Shown here piece by piece: positions 1 to 7,661 of a stretch of DNA of 64,000 bases. Position 1 is the first letter of the stretch. Each line of letters begins with the position of its first letter. Below the pieces are notes generated by a model that saw nothing but the letters and a program-made list of their open reading frames with translations, was not told the DNA's origin and made no database searches. Location of the stretch: the NCBI GenBank assembly GCA_017640605.1, contig JAEPQH010000019.1, forward strand, positions 1 to 64,000, given 5' to 3'. The position numbers were made by a program, and so were the translations under genes. This DNA comes from Balneolaceae bacterium. GTDB taxonomy: Bacteria; Bacteroidota; Rhodothermia; Balneolales; Balneolaceae.

Positions 1-570
1 AGGATCAGTACGGATTAAAGGTGCAAATGGCTTTTTTATCTAATGCTATAATCAACGCTGATGAAATTGGTAGCTTGAAGTTCTCTCAATCCATTCACCC
101 GTCTAGTTACATCGCCTCGCATGCGCTTTGGCTCTGGATGACTGAAATAATACGTCGGGCTATTTTTAGATAACAGCTTTTTTACAAGCTAGTCCTCCTG
201 AGGCTACTGCCGAAGGAACTGTACGGATTAAAGGTGCAAATGGCTTTTTTATCTATTGCTATAATCAACGTTGATGAAATCGTAAGCTAGAAGTTCTCTC
301 AACCCATTCACCCGTCTAGTTCCATCGCCCCGCATGCGCTTTGGCTCCGGATGACTGAAATAATACGACGGGCTAATTTTAGACATCATTCTTTTTAGGA
401 AGTAGTCATCCTGAGGCTACCGCCGAAGGATCTATACGGGTTTCAGGCGCAAATCTCTTCTTTATTTATCGCTTCAATGAACGTTGATGAAATCGGTAGC
501 TAGATGTGTACTCAATCCATTTACCCGTCTAGTTCCATTACCGCGTATGCGCTTTGGCTCTGGATGACTT
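1..570. repeat. 213-bp tandem repeat array, about 2.7 copies
   Basis: Direct repeats with a constant 213-bp period: unit 1 at 9-221, unit 2 at 222-434, partial unit 3 from 435 to about 570. Each full unit carries the landmarks CCCGTCTAGTT, GCGCTTTGGCTC and CCTGAGGCTAC-GCCGAAGGA in the same order. Bases 1-8 match the end of a unit, so the array runs past the left edge. Copies differ by scattered substitutions. The CCTGAGG...CCGAAGGAT segment resembles dispersed intergenic repeats I recall from Bacteroidota genomes. I see no gene in this stretch. Confidence 0.9.
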
Positions 571-593
571 TTAACGTTTCTTATTCAAGAATA

Positions 594-2072
594 TCAAAAC
601 TCAATATACCGACGAATCCGTTCTTCACTCTCGGGCTGTGTAGCTAAACTTACAGTAATAAGCACAATGATATTCACGATCAACCCATAAACACCTTCAT
701 GAATGGGCAAAGGTTTTAAATCGGGAAAGTATAGAAAAATTAATGTGGTGATGATTCCACAAATCAAAGCAGAAAGTGCACCTACTCCATTTGCTCGTGG
801 CCAATAAAACAGTGCAAACATAATAGGGAAGAGTTGGGCAATTCCGCCATAGGCTCCGAGCAGCAGCGAAACAATATCCGTGGATGAAAACACGGCAAAG
901 TAATAAGCTATAAGCGAGATAACTACTACACCAATCCGAATCAACAAACGCTCATGATCACCCGCTTTTAGCCATCGGTTGACTGTTGGAATTTTAGTCA
1001 ATCCATCCCGAACACCAACCGAAGCCGCAGCGTGTACAATAGCATCGCCCGAACTCATGGAAGCCGCCAATGTGCCTGCACACACCAAACCGATCAAAAC
1101 AACGGGTAAATCCATATTCAATAACACGTGTGGTAAAATTGAATCCGCTGGAGTAACCCCCGGAAACGACGATACCGCTGCAAATCCAATTACCAAAATC
1201 GGTACCAGAAAAATCTGAAAGGTTGGATATAAAACGACAGTAAGTTTAATGGTTCGATCGCTTTTTGCAGCAAAGGCTTTCATAAAAAAATGAGGCCACA
1301 TCGAAAATCCAAGTGCAGATACAATAACTGCAGAGCTGAATCCCCACCAATTCCAGGCGCCACCGTCGGCGTCTAAACCGGGAGCGGTTAAAGCTTGTTT
1401 GAAATCGGAATTCAATAATTCGGTAAACATGGGTTCTATGCCTCCATATAATGCTTTAGGCAGATAGATCCCCAAAAACCAGGCAATCACCAGCATAAAA
1501 ATGCCCTGGAACGTGTTGGTCCACCCAACGCCCATTACACCGGAAAAAAAAACGTAAATAAGAACCACTACATAAGCAATTCCTGCCCCTAGCCAAACCG
1601 GAATAAATCCTTCACTGATGGTATTTAAAACTAATCCGGCGCCTTTCATTTGTAAGGTTAAATAGGGGATGAGAACTACCACCGTAAGCACGGCAAGTAT
1701 CCCGGAAAGCCATTTACTATTAAATCGATCTTCGAGGATTTCTGCCTGGGTTACAAAACCGAATTTCTCGCCCAAAGCACGGGCTTTTGGTCCAAAAAAG
1801 TAAAAAGGGACCATTCCCACAGCTCCATAAGCGATAATATACAAAGCAGCTACCCCTCGGGAATACGCCCAACCGGGTCCGCCAAGAAAGGCAAAGCTCG
1901 AGAAGATGGAAGCGCCCAATACAAAGTATAGAATGAAAACATTCATCGAGCGATCTCCGGCCACATAGCCTGTAGTGCTATGACTCACTTTCAAACCCGG
2001 AACAATGCCCATGATGAGTGTAATCAGCAAATAAATGCCACATATCAGAAGAATGATTACCCAATCAGCCAT
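594..2072 (-). CDS. Sodium:solute symporter (SSS) family transporter
   Basis: A 492-residue polytopic inner-membrane protein with about 13 hydrophobic segments, the normal size for the SSS family. These proteins use the sodium gradient to import small solutes such as monocarboxylates, amino acids, pantothenate or sugars. The N-terminal stretch around residues 30-70, with GYVAGDRSMN and the small-residue segment SFAFLGGPGWAY, is typical of the family. The substrate cannot be read from the sequence. The start lies 3 bp after the stop of the upstream small membrane gene, so the two are almost certainly cotranscribed and probably form one transport unit. The stop lies about 25 bp from the end of the 213-bp repeat array. 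Confidence 0.9.
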   Translation of the reverse strand: MADWVIILLICGIYLLITLIMGIVPGLKVSHSTTGYVAGDRSMNVFILYFVLGASIFSSFAFLGGPGWAYSRGVAALYIIAYGAVGMVPFYFFGPKARALGEKFGFVTQAEILEDRFNSKWLSGILAVLTVVVLIPYLTLQMKGAGLVLNTISEGFIPVWLGAGIAYVVVLIYVFFSGVMGVGWTNTFQGIFMLVIAWFLGIYLPKALYGGIEPMFTELLNSDFKQALTAPGLDADGGAWNWWGFSSAVIVSALGFSMWPHFFMKAFAAKSDRTIKLTVVLYPTFQIFLVPILVIGFAAVSSFPGVTPADSILPHVLLNMDLPVVLIGLVCAGTLAASMSSGDAIVHAAASVGVRDGLTKIPTVNRWLKAGDHERLLIRIGVVVISLIAYYFAVFSSTDIVSLLLGAYGGIAQLFPIMFALFYWPRANGVGALSALICGIITTLIFLYFPDLKPLPIHEGVYGLIVNIIVLITVSLATQPESEERIRRYIEF

Positions 2073-2075
2073 AGG

Positions 2076-2336
2076 CTACGCTGTATCCTCGTTGTCTTTA
2101 AGAAACAGTATCAACAGTGTTGTAAAAGAAATCGTAACCATAAAAATCACCCAGGCGAAGGGTTGGGGAAATCCTAGAATAAGTGGCTCTGGGTTACTGA
2201 AAAACGGATAAATCGGCCAAATTAAACAACATTGTACAATGATGAGTATGGCTAACGCAATCAGCGTACGCTTTTTACGGTGTGGTGTAGAACCTGAAAA
2301 AACTAAATTATTTGGGATAGGTGATTTTGAGCTCAT
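2076..2336 (-). CDS. Small two-TM protein paired with the symporter (DUF3311-like)
   Basis: An 86-residue protein with a basic N-terminal tail and two membrane segments, at about residues 24-45 and 58-80. The second begins after a PEPLILGFPQPFAW stretch. Small two-helix proteins of the DUF3311 type are commonly encoded directly before SSS transporters and are thought to be accessory subunits. The 3-bp gap to the symporter start supports that role here. Family assignment is from pattern and context; I see no catalytic feature. Confidence 0.7.
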   Translation of the reverse strand: MSSKSPIPNNLVFSGSTPHRKKRTLIALAILIIVQCCLIWPIYPFFSNPEPLILGFPQPFAWVIFMVTISFTTLLILFLKDNEDTA

Positions 2337-2379
2337 GAGTGTTGCAAAGCTAAATGATTCGATCGAGTTCGCAAAATAT

Positions 2380-2835
2380 TTAATCCTCAGCTCGGACCTT
2401 TATACTCCATTGGAACGTAAATCTCGCCACTTGATCACCGGCTTCATCCCAACCAACACTTGTTAATTCAAGGGTTTGAGCTTCTTTAGAACATAAAGCT
2501 AGATCTATTTGCTGATCAATCAAATTCCCATCCGAACAGGTAAAAATGATCGTTCCAACAGCTTTCTTATAAAATTCCATGGTGCCATCAATAACTAAAG
2601 TCGAAATACTAATGCCTGAATCTTGAATTTTGTTTAATAACATAATTCCCCCGGCAAATTCGGCGGCCATGCCTTCGACCGCCCAGAACATACTGCCAAA
2701 TGGATTTTGATTCATTCTGCCAAGAGTTACGGCAATGGAACATGATTTATCGGAATAGTATTGCAACCGAACTCCGGCTTCCCAGGCAATGGGGATGTGG
2801 GTTTTTAGGTAGTCTTCAAATGCTTTTTCAGTCAT
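2380..2835 (-). CDS. DUF4442-like hotdog-fold protein
   Basis: A 151-residue soluble protein. The segment NPFGSMFWAVEGMAAEFAGG at about residues 44-63 resembles the central helix region of hotdog-fold thioesterase-like proteins, specifically the DUF4442 group, and the length fits that group. No signal peptide is present. A thioesterase or acyl-CoA-binding role is possible but not shown, since the family is largely uncharacterised. It is on the same strand as the symporter pair but about 40 bp upstream of it. Confidence 0.65.
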   Translation of the reverse strand: MTEKAFEDYLKTHIPIAWEAGVRLQYYSDKSCSIAVTLGRMNQNPFGSMFWAVEGMAAEFAGGIMLLNKIQDSGISISTLVIDGTMEFYKKAVGTIIFTCSDGNLIDQQIDLALCSKEAQTLELTSVGWDEAGDQVARFTFQWSIKVRAED

Positions 2836-2879
2836 TGCAGAAGATGCAGATTTGGGAGGGTTGCTTCAAGTGGATGTGT

Positions 2880-2932
2880 GACGGACAATGGACGACCAAC
2901 GACCGACGATTTATGACTAACGACTAACGATG
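2880..2932. repeat. Degenerate GAC(C/T)AACGAC short repeats
   Basis: A low-complexity stretch made of variants of GACCAACGAC, GACCGACGA, GACTAACGAC and TAACGATGATGG. I see no reading frame in it. Such ACGACTAACGA-like strings occur between genes in many Bacteroidota genomes (from memory). It marks the edge of the accessory patch at 2.9-5.5 kb. Confidence 0.6.
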
Positions 2933-3002
2933 ATGGCCGAAGGCCTGGTAATCTCAATGACTATCGATCAATTTGAAATATGTTTAAGGTTTGCAAGATG
3001 TT

Positions 3003-3030
3003 CACCAGCGTAAGCTAGCGCTAATTGGAG
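3003..3030. repeat. Palindromic element copy A
   Basis: CACCAGCG, then a short spacer, then GCGCTAATTGGAG. It aligns with copies at 3359-3385 and 3896-3918. On the minus strand it lies 8 bp after the stop of the HigA-like gene. The arms CCAGCG and CGCTA can form an imperfect hairpin. Confidence 0.6.
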
Positions 3031-3037
3031 TATTTGT

Positions 3038-3337
3038 TTATAAAAAAGTCAGTCCAATTCTTCGATTCAGTCCTTGTTCAAAAATTCGGATTAACGTTGA
3101 AAGCTGAATGTTCCCTTTCCCATTTTCAATTTTGGAGATATAGCTCTTTTTTGTCCCGGCTTTTTCAGCAAGTTGTTCCTGCGTCATTTTCGCTTCTTTT
3201 CGAGCAGACTTCAACATTTCGCTAATGATGAACATTTGTGCTCCTTCTTCATATTTGTTTCGGCTTTCGCTACCGATTTTTCCATGTTCGAGCTCTATCA
3301 GTTCCTCGAAGTTCGATATGTTTTTATACTTTTCCAT
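3038..3337 (-). CDS. HigA-like XRE-family antitoxin/regulator, no visible partner toxin
   Basis: A 99-residue protein if started at the ATG at 3337; an upstream in-frame ATG at 3361 would add eight residues that overlap palindromic element B, so 3337 is preferred. A helix-turn-helix occupies about residues 45-95: LKSARKEAKMTQEQLAEKAG, then TKKSYISKIENGKG. The N-terminal MEKYKNISNFEEL extension is typical of Bacteroidota HigA-like antitoxins, which repress their own operon and neutralise a RelE/HigB RNase. HigB normally lies just upstream, but the upstream gene is a membrane-anchored protein with no RelE/HigB features. It may be an orphan antitoxin or a stand-alone regulator. Confidence 0.75.
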   Translation of the reverse strand: MEKYKNISNFEELIELEHGKIGSESRNKYEEGAQMFIISEMLKSARKEAKMTQEQLAEKAGTKKSYISKIENGKGNIQLSTLIRIFEQGLNRRIGLTFL

Positions 3338-3358
3338 TTTGTTGTTTTGTGGGATGTG

Positions 3359-3385
3359 CACCAGCGGGCGCTGGCGCTAGTGGAG
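3359..3385. repeat. Palindromic element copy B
   Basis: Contains the perfect hairpin CCAGCG-GG-CGCTGG followed by CGCTAGTGGAG. On the minus strand it lies 12 bp downstream of the stop of the 160-residue gene and just before the HigA-like gene. It is the best-formed of the three copies. Confidence 0.7.
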
Positions 3386-3396
3386 TACACAATTTT

Positions 3397-3879
3397 TTAA
3401 ATACCAAATACAATTATTGCAGTTATTGTCGTAAATATTATCATCATCATTACATAGTAATTGTACACATAAAATCCGCTTAACATCAGTAATTCATTTT
3501 CAATTGTCGATTCAATATATCCTGAGGTTGTCGAGCTTTTAGAATTAATTAGTTGTTGTCCATTTTCAGAAATACTCCATTTTGAGTTCCAAAAATCGTC
3601 GTATTCCCAAAGATATTTTTTATTGTCAATTTTTATTTCAGCTTTATTCCCCAAACTGTTGAATTTGATAGTGCCAATTGATTGATTCGAATTGAAATCA
3701 TTAATTTCCGTTTCGGAACTGAAAAGACCTTTCTTTTTAAATCTAAGTTTAACTTCATTTATTTTTCCCAATGAGGTACTACCTAACGCTGGTTGTCTAA
3801 ATTCTCCAACCTCAATATTATTATCGAATAATCTATATTTAGACGAGAATAATCCTTTCTTCCAGTTAATTTTTTTCAT
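3397..3879 (-). CDS. Hypothetical protein with C-terminal membrane anchor
   Basis: A 160-residue protein I do not recognise. Residues 1-110 are rich in alternating hydrophobic/polar strands, with two similar KKGLFSS-type segments at about residues 8 and 49, suggesting a small internally repeated beta-sheet domain. A LURP/tubby-like fold is conceivable but unproven. Residues 135-158 form one strongly hydrophobic segment, probably a C-terminal membrane anchor. There is no signal peptide. The gene lies between palindromic elements B and C and is AT-rich, like its neighbours, in an accessory patch. Confidence 0.55.
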   Translation of the reverse strand: MKKINWKKGLFSSKYRLFDNNIEVGEFRQPALGSTSLGKINEVKLRFKKKGLFSSETEINDFNSNQSIGTIKFNSLGNKAEIKIDNKKYLWEYDDFWNSKWSISENGQQLINSKSSTTSGYIESTIENELLMLSGFYVYNYYVMMMIIFTTITAIIVFGI

Positions 3880-3895
3880 TCCGGTTAATTGTTAG

Positions 3896-3918
3896 CACCA
3901 GCGGAGTTGGCGCTAGTG
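3896..3918. repeat. Palindromic element copy C
   Basis: CACCAGCG-GAGTTGG-CGCTAGTG. The TAG stop codon of the 222-residue gene (3913-3915, minus strand) lies inside this element, so element and gene end are fused. It aligns with copies A and B. Confidence 0.65.
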
Positions 3919-4581
3919 TTTACGCTCATAGATCAATTTTCGAACCTTTTCTTTAGAAGATTTGTCCCAGCAATTTTTTAGAAACTCTTTTTTCAAGTTT
4001 GTCTTAAATGATTCAAAAACAAACAGGTTTTCTTTTTTTAGATTATTTAAAAGAAGTCTTAATGCACCTGGCTCTTCCATGAATGCAGAAACAATTAGAC
4101 TTCCAGCCCATTCACTAATATTGGTTTCGGTTAAGTATTTTGTATAAGCTTTGGCAAATAGGTCAGGGAAGTTTGGGTAAGTTGCCCATATAACAGAACT
4201 GTGATTGGGATTAAGATTTTTGCTTAATAAGAAGTTTTCTAGTAGTTCTTTGTGCCTTTCATTTCCGTGTTTTCCTAATACCCTTAAATAATAGATAATG
4301 TCCCGATCAAGCAGATCAAAAGTCTTAGCTTTATTGAAAATTAATTCTAAGTTTGATGGCGAACAGTGATTTTCCAATACACATAATGCTATTGCAAAAT
4401 CTTTATCTTTCTGAATGGCTTTTTTGGTTAAGAAATTTATTGTCTCTGTTTTTTCTATTTCTTCGAACTGTTCAATAGACTTATTGAGATTGTCAATTAA
4501 ATCATAACCTGCTCCCCAATACCTTCTATTCTCCTTTAGCAGATTATTCCACCATTCATTAATGGATTTATGTTTTTTCAT
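3913..4581 (-). CDS. Hypothetical all-alpha protein
   Basis: A 222-residue soluble protein with no signal peptide or membrane segment. The sequence looks almost entirely helical, with repeated amphipathic stretches of about 30 residues (for example SPSNLELIFNKAKTFDLL, then HGNERHKELLENFLL), compatible with a HEAT/ARM-like solenoid. I do not recognise the family. The stop codon is embedded in palindromic element C. The gene lies about 50 bp downstream of the Mrr-type nuclease on the same strand and may be transcribed with it. A defence or immunity role would be pure guesswork. Confidence 0.55.
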   Translation of the reverse strand: MKKHKSINEWWNNLLKENRRYWGAGYDLIDNLNKSIEQFEEIEKTETINFLTKKAIQKDKDFAIALCVLENHCSPSNLELIFNKAKTFDLLDRDIIYYLRVLGKHGNERHKELLENFLLSKNLNPNHSSVIWATYPNFPDLFAKAYTKYLTETNISEWAGSLIVSAFMEEPGALRLLLNNLKKENLFVFESFKTNLKKEFLKNCWDKSSKEKVRKLIYERKH

Positions 4582-4628
4582 TTACAACTTTCGATTAAAA
4601 CAGTGCGTAATTTCAGAAGAAATGTCTA

Positions 4629-5498
4629 TCAATCTCTGAATTTTTCAAAGTATCCCAACTCAACTTCATAGACTATTTTTGGTTTAAGTCCCAGTTCTAC
4701 TTTTTCGAACATCTCAACTAATTTTTCACCGTCAACTAATTCTATAGGAGGAGCTCCATCTCTATTTGCTTCTTTTTGGGCTTCCTTAGTAAAAGTTCCA
4801 GTTGTAAGAATTATTCCTTTTTCTGCTCTTCCAAGCATTGCATTCCGAAAATCACCTACCTGTGCTCTAGAAACTGATCCTGAATATCGTTTACATTGGA
4901 ATATTACTTTGAAACTTACAAATGGATTAAGCTCTAGAACACCAAAACCATCAATTCCACCATCATGAGATTTGCCTGTCACTTCTACATTCTCAAAGCC
5001 ATGTTCCCGTAGTAACTCTTTGCAAACATTCTCAAATCCACTTGGTGATAGCTCCTTTAATACTTCAATTAATGTCTTTTCTGCGTTTAAATCGATGGTG
5101 TCAGGACTATCCTCTTCTTGATCCTCAAGGATTTCTTTCTTGGATTTTGATTTTCGAGCTTTTTGATTGATCTCAACCCATTTCAAAAACAGTTTATGAG
5201 CTTCTTCATAGTCTAATGTTGTATTTTTACCCTTTTCAGTTAGTTTCCATGTTCCCCTGACAGATTTATCTAACAAACCTTCCCAAATTAAGTATTGACG
5301 AGCCCAAGCGACCTGATTATGAAATCTGTTTGCTCCTGATTTCAAAGTTTGATCGAGAAATTCTTCTTCCAGTTGCAAATTCTCAGCAATTTTTTCGGAA
5401 ACTTCTTTTGGTTTGCCTGAATATCCTAAATCTCTAAGTGCATCTAATAGTGGACCAAACCATTTTACAAATTCTGCTTGTTTTTTTCTTTTAGCCAT
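4629..5498 (-). CDS. Mrr-family restriction endonuclease-like protein
   Basis: A 289-residue protein. Residues 1-100 look like the winged-helix N-terminal Mrr_N domain (WARQYLIWEGLLDKSVRGTW is characteristic). Residues 140-260 match the Mrr catalytic domain of the PD-(D/E)xK nuclease fold: FENVCKELLREHGFENVEVTG, then GGIDGFG with the catalytic Asp, then FQCKRY with the Q-x-K motif, then GIILTTGTFTKEA. Mrr-type enzymes cut modified DNA, and all the expected motif residues are visible. No methyltransferase lies next to it, as expected for a type IV system. The lower GC compared with uvrC suggests acquired DNA. Confidence 0.85.
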   Translation of the reverse strand: MAKRKKQAEFVKWFGPLLDALRDLGYSGKPKEVSEKIAENLQLEEEFLDQTLKSGANRFHNQVAWARQYLIWEGLLDKSVRGTWKLTEKGKNTTLDYEEAHKLFLKWVEINQKARKSKSKKEILEDQEEDSPDTIDLNAEKTLIEVLKELSPSGFENVCKELLREHGFENVEVTGKSHDGGIDGFGVLELNPFVSFKVIFQCKRYSGSVSRAQVGDFRNAMLGRAEKGIILTTGTFTKEAQKEANRDGAPPIELVDGEKLVEMFEKVELGLKPKIVYEVELGYFEKFRD

Positions 5499-5591
5499 TG
5501 ATTTGTTTTACCTAAGCTTAGATTTCACTGATAAGTTAGACAATATGCTAGTGATTGGTGATTGTCAAGTGAGATGAAAGTGAATTCTTCC

Positions 5592-5599
5592 TATCTTCG
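5592..5599 (+). promoter_or_regulatory. Candidate -7 box TATCTTCG ahead of uvrC
   Basis: TATCTTCG resembles the Bacteroidota -7 box TAnnTTTG and ends only 4 bp before the ATG at 5604, so transcription from it would give a nearly leaderless message. The same octamer occurs upstream of transketolase (13278-13285). No good -33 TTTG is found at the expected distance here, so this is tentative. Confidence 0.3.
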
Positions 5600-5603
5600 G
5601 CGC

Positions 5604-7451
5604 ATGAGTTCTGCCGAGTCGCCAAATATTTCGTTGTCTGAAAAAGTAGCAAATCTGCCGCTGTCGCCGGGGGTGTATATCTACCGCGATAAGGGGCGCA
5701 GTGTGTTGTATGTGGGCAAGGCTAAAAAGCTGCGCAATCGGGTGCGTTCGTATTTTCAGGAATCTCGCCCGGTGGATGGCCGCATCCGAACCATGGTGTC
5801 CAAAGTCGACGATCTCGAGGTGATTGTCACCGACTCGGAAGCCGAAGCGCTCATCCTCGAAAACAACCTCATCAAACAGTATCAGCCGCGCTACAATATC
5901 CTGTATCGGGATGATAAATCGTATCCGTACATCTGCATCACCAAAGAAGATCGCCCACGTGTATATCCCACTCGCACGATTATCAAGGATGGCAGCAAAT
6001 ATTATGGTCCGTACGACAGCGTTGGTGCAATGAAGCGTACGCTGGAAACTATCCGAAAAGCCTTCGATTTATGCACGTGCGCGGTAAGCATCAAAAACAT
6101 CGACAAAACGCGGGGAGTCCCTAAATGGCACTCCTGCTTCGATGATTATCTCCAGAATTGTTCTGGTGATTGGGAGGCAGAGCGCTATGCGGAGACCATC
6201 AAAAAAGTAGAGCGGTTGGTGAACGGACAAACCGATGCGCTGCTTCGGGAACTGAAAGAGGAAATGCAGATTGCTTCGGATGCTCTTGCCTTCGAAGAAG
6301 CTGCGAAATTGCGCGACAGTTACCTGGCGGTGGAGCGATTCAGCCAGAAAATGAAAATGGTGGCCGACAAAAAAGTAGATCGCGATGTGTTTGCGGTGAA
6401 TGTTGCCGAAGATCTGGGCGAAGCATGTGGGGTGTTGTTCAAAATCAGAGAAGGAAAACTGATTGGAAAATTCCATCGCTTTTTAAAGAATATTGATGGC
6501 TTGAGCATCCATGACTTGATTCAGTCTTTTGTGGAAGATTATTACACCGGGCAATACACTGCGGCCATTCCGGATGAGGTGTACATCAGCCATGCCATGA
6601 CCGATGACGAGCCGTTGGTAGAATATCTCTATCAGGAGCGGGCGAAGAAAGTGCCCGTGCATGTGCCTGAACGTGGCGAAAAAGCGCAGCTCATCAAAAT
6701 GGCGACAGCGAATGCGAGGCTTCACTTAAACGAACGACGCTTAGAGAAAGAAAAAGCCGAACGGGATCGAATTCCTCATGCTGTAAAAGAATTAAAGGAG
6801 CACTTAAAGCTTCAACGATTACCACGACGTATCGAGTGTTTTGATAACTCGAACTTGCAGGGCACCGACCCCGTGGCATCGATGGTGAGTTTTGTGGATG
6901 CGAAACCGAGAAAGAGCGAGTACAAGCGGTTTAACATCAAAACGGTGGTTGGTCCCGATGACTTTGCCTCGATGAAGGAGATCCTAACACGACGGTATTC
7001 AGCCGTTATGAAAGACGGATTCCAAATTCCGGATTTGATTGTGGTAGATGGAGGAAAAGGTCAGTTGAGTTCGGCCGTGTCAGCGTTGAAGGAAATCGGG
7101 TTTTATGGAGAATGTGAGATCATCGGCTTAGCCAAGCGATTAGAGGAAGTTTTCGTACCGGGTAGATCAGAACCGTATATGATTCCTAAGAAATCAACCG
7201 CGCTCAAATTGCTGCAGCATGCAAGGGATGAGGCCCATCGGTTTGCCATCACTTTCCATCGGCAGAAAAGAGCCAAAAGAACTTTCGTTACCGAGTTGAC
7301 CGATATTGAAGGAGTGGGAGAGAAAAAAGCGAAGACATTATTAAAAGAGTTTGGGTCGGTAAGTGAAATCAAGAAAGCCGATGAAGAGGCGTTAAAAAAT
7401 GTTATAGGCCCGAAATTAGGGGAAAAAGTATACAACCATTTTAAGGGGTAA
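5604..7451 (+). CDS. uvrC: Excinuclease ABC subunit C
   Basis: UvrC makes the two incisions around a lesion in nucleotide excision repair together with UvrA and UvrB. From the ATG at 5604 the protein has 615 residues, the usual length. It shows the GIY-YIG nuclease domain at about residues 15-95 (PGVYIYRDKG, VLYVGKAKKLRNRVRSYF), a UVR domain near 205-240, the C-terminal RNase H-like nuclease (IECFDNSNLQGTDPVASMV, LIVVDGGKGQLSSA) and a helix-hairpin-helix end (LTDIEGVGEKKAKTLLKEFG). In-frame TTG at 5562 and ATG at 5574 would add 14 or 10 residues; 5604 is chosen because the following SPNISLSEKVANLP matches a normal UvrC start. GC is visibly higher than in the adjacent accessory patch. Confidence 0.97.
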   Translation: MSSAESPNISLSEKVANLPLSPGVYIYRDKGRSVLYVGKAKKLRNRVRSYFQESRPVDGRIRTMVSKVDDLEVIVTDSEAEALILENNLIKQYQPRYNILYRDDKSYPYICITKEDRPRVYPTRTIIKDGSKYYGPYDSVGAMKRTLETIRKAFDLCTCAVSIKNIDKTRGVPKWHSCFDDYLQNCSGDWEAERYAETIKKVERLVNGQTDALLRELKEEMQIASDALAFEEAAKLRDSYLAVERFSQKMKMVADKKVDRDVFAVNVAEDLGEACGVLFKIREGKLIGKFHRFLKNIDGLSIHDLIQSFVEDYYTGQYTAAIPDEVYISHAMTDDEPLVEYLYQERAKKVPVHVPERGEKAQLIKMATANARLHLNERRLEKEKAERDRIPHAVKELKEHLKLQRLPRRIECFDNSNLQGTDPVASMVSFVDAKPRKSEYKRFNIKTVVGPDDFASMKEILTRRYSAVMKDGFQIPDLIVVDGGKGQLSSAVSALKEIGFYGECEIIGLAKRLEEVFVPGRSEPYMIPKKSTALKLLQHARDEAHRFAITFHRQKRAKRTFVTELTDIEGVGEKKAKTLLKEFGSVSEIKKADEEALKNVIGPKLGEKVYNHFKG

Positions 7452-7661
7452 TCCGTCTGTTACGATGTGAATCATGTTAGTTGCATGTGATGTGAGGTCT
7501 AACATCATCATGTGATTTGTAGCATGGATGTGAGAATGTATCCTAATACCAGTTGATAGAGGTAGTCAACACAAAGTGATTATCTCGGTTAACAGATCAC
7601 CACCGTATTTCAAGTTAATTGATAATTCGGCAAACAAAATCCCAAAAAAAGGGTGACTATT

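Noticed and set aside
979-1218. Open frames antisense to long genes (for example 979-1218, 6069-6476 and 57030-57275)
   Set aside because: They lie wholly inside well-supported genes on the opposite strand or another frame, have no recognisable domains and no start signals.
3003-3918. Integron attC sites
   Set aside because: The palindromes follow genes as attC sites do, and GCTAACAATT next to copy C recalls one end of an attC. However, no matching GTTRRRY/RYYYAAC pair brackets the hairpins, copies A and B lack the boxes altogether, and no integrase is present in the window.
7452-7560. Terminator-like repeat after uvrC
   Set aside because: CATGTGATGT and ACATCATCATG around 7481-7512 could pair imperfectly, but no T run follows and the match has a bulge, so I do not call it a terminator.
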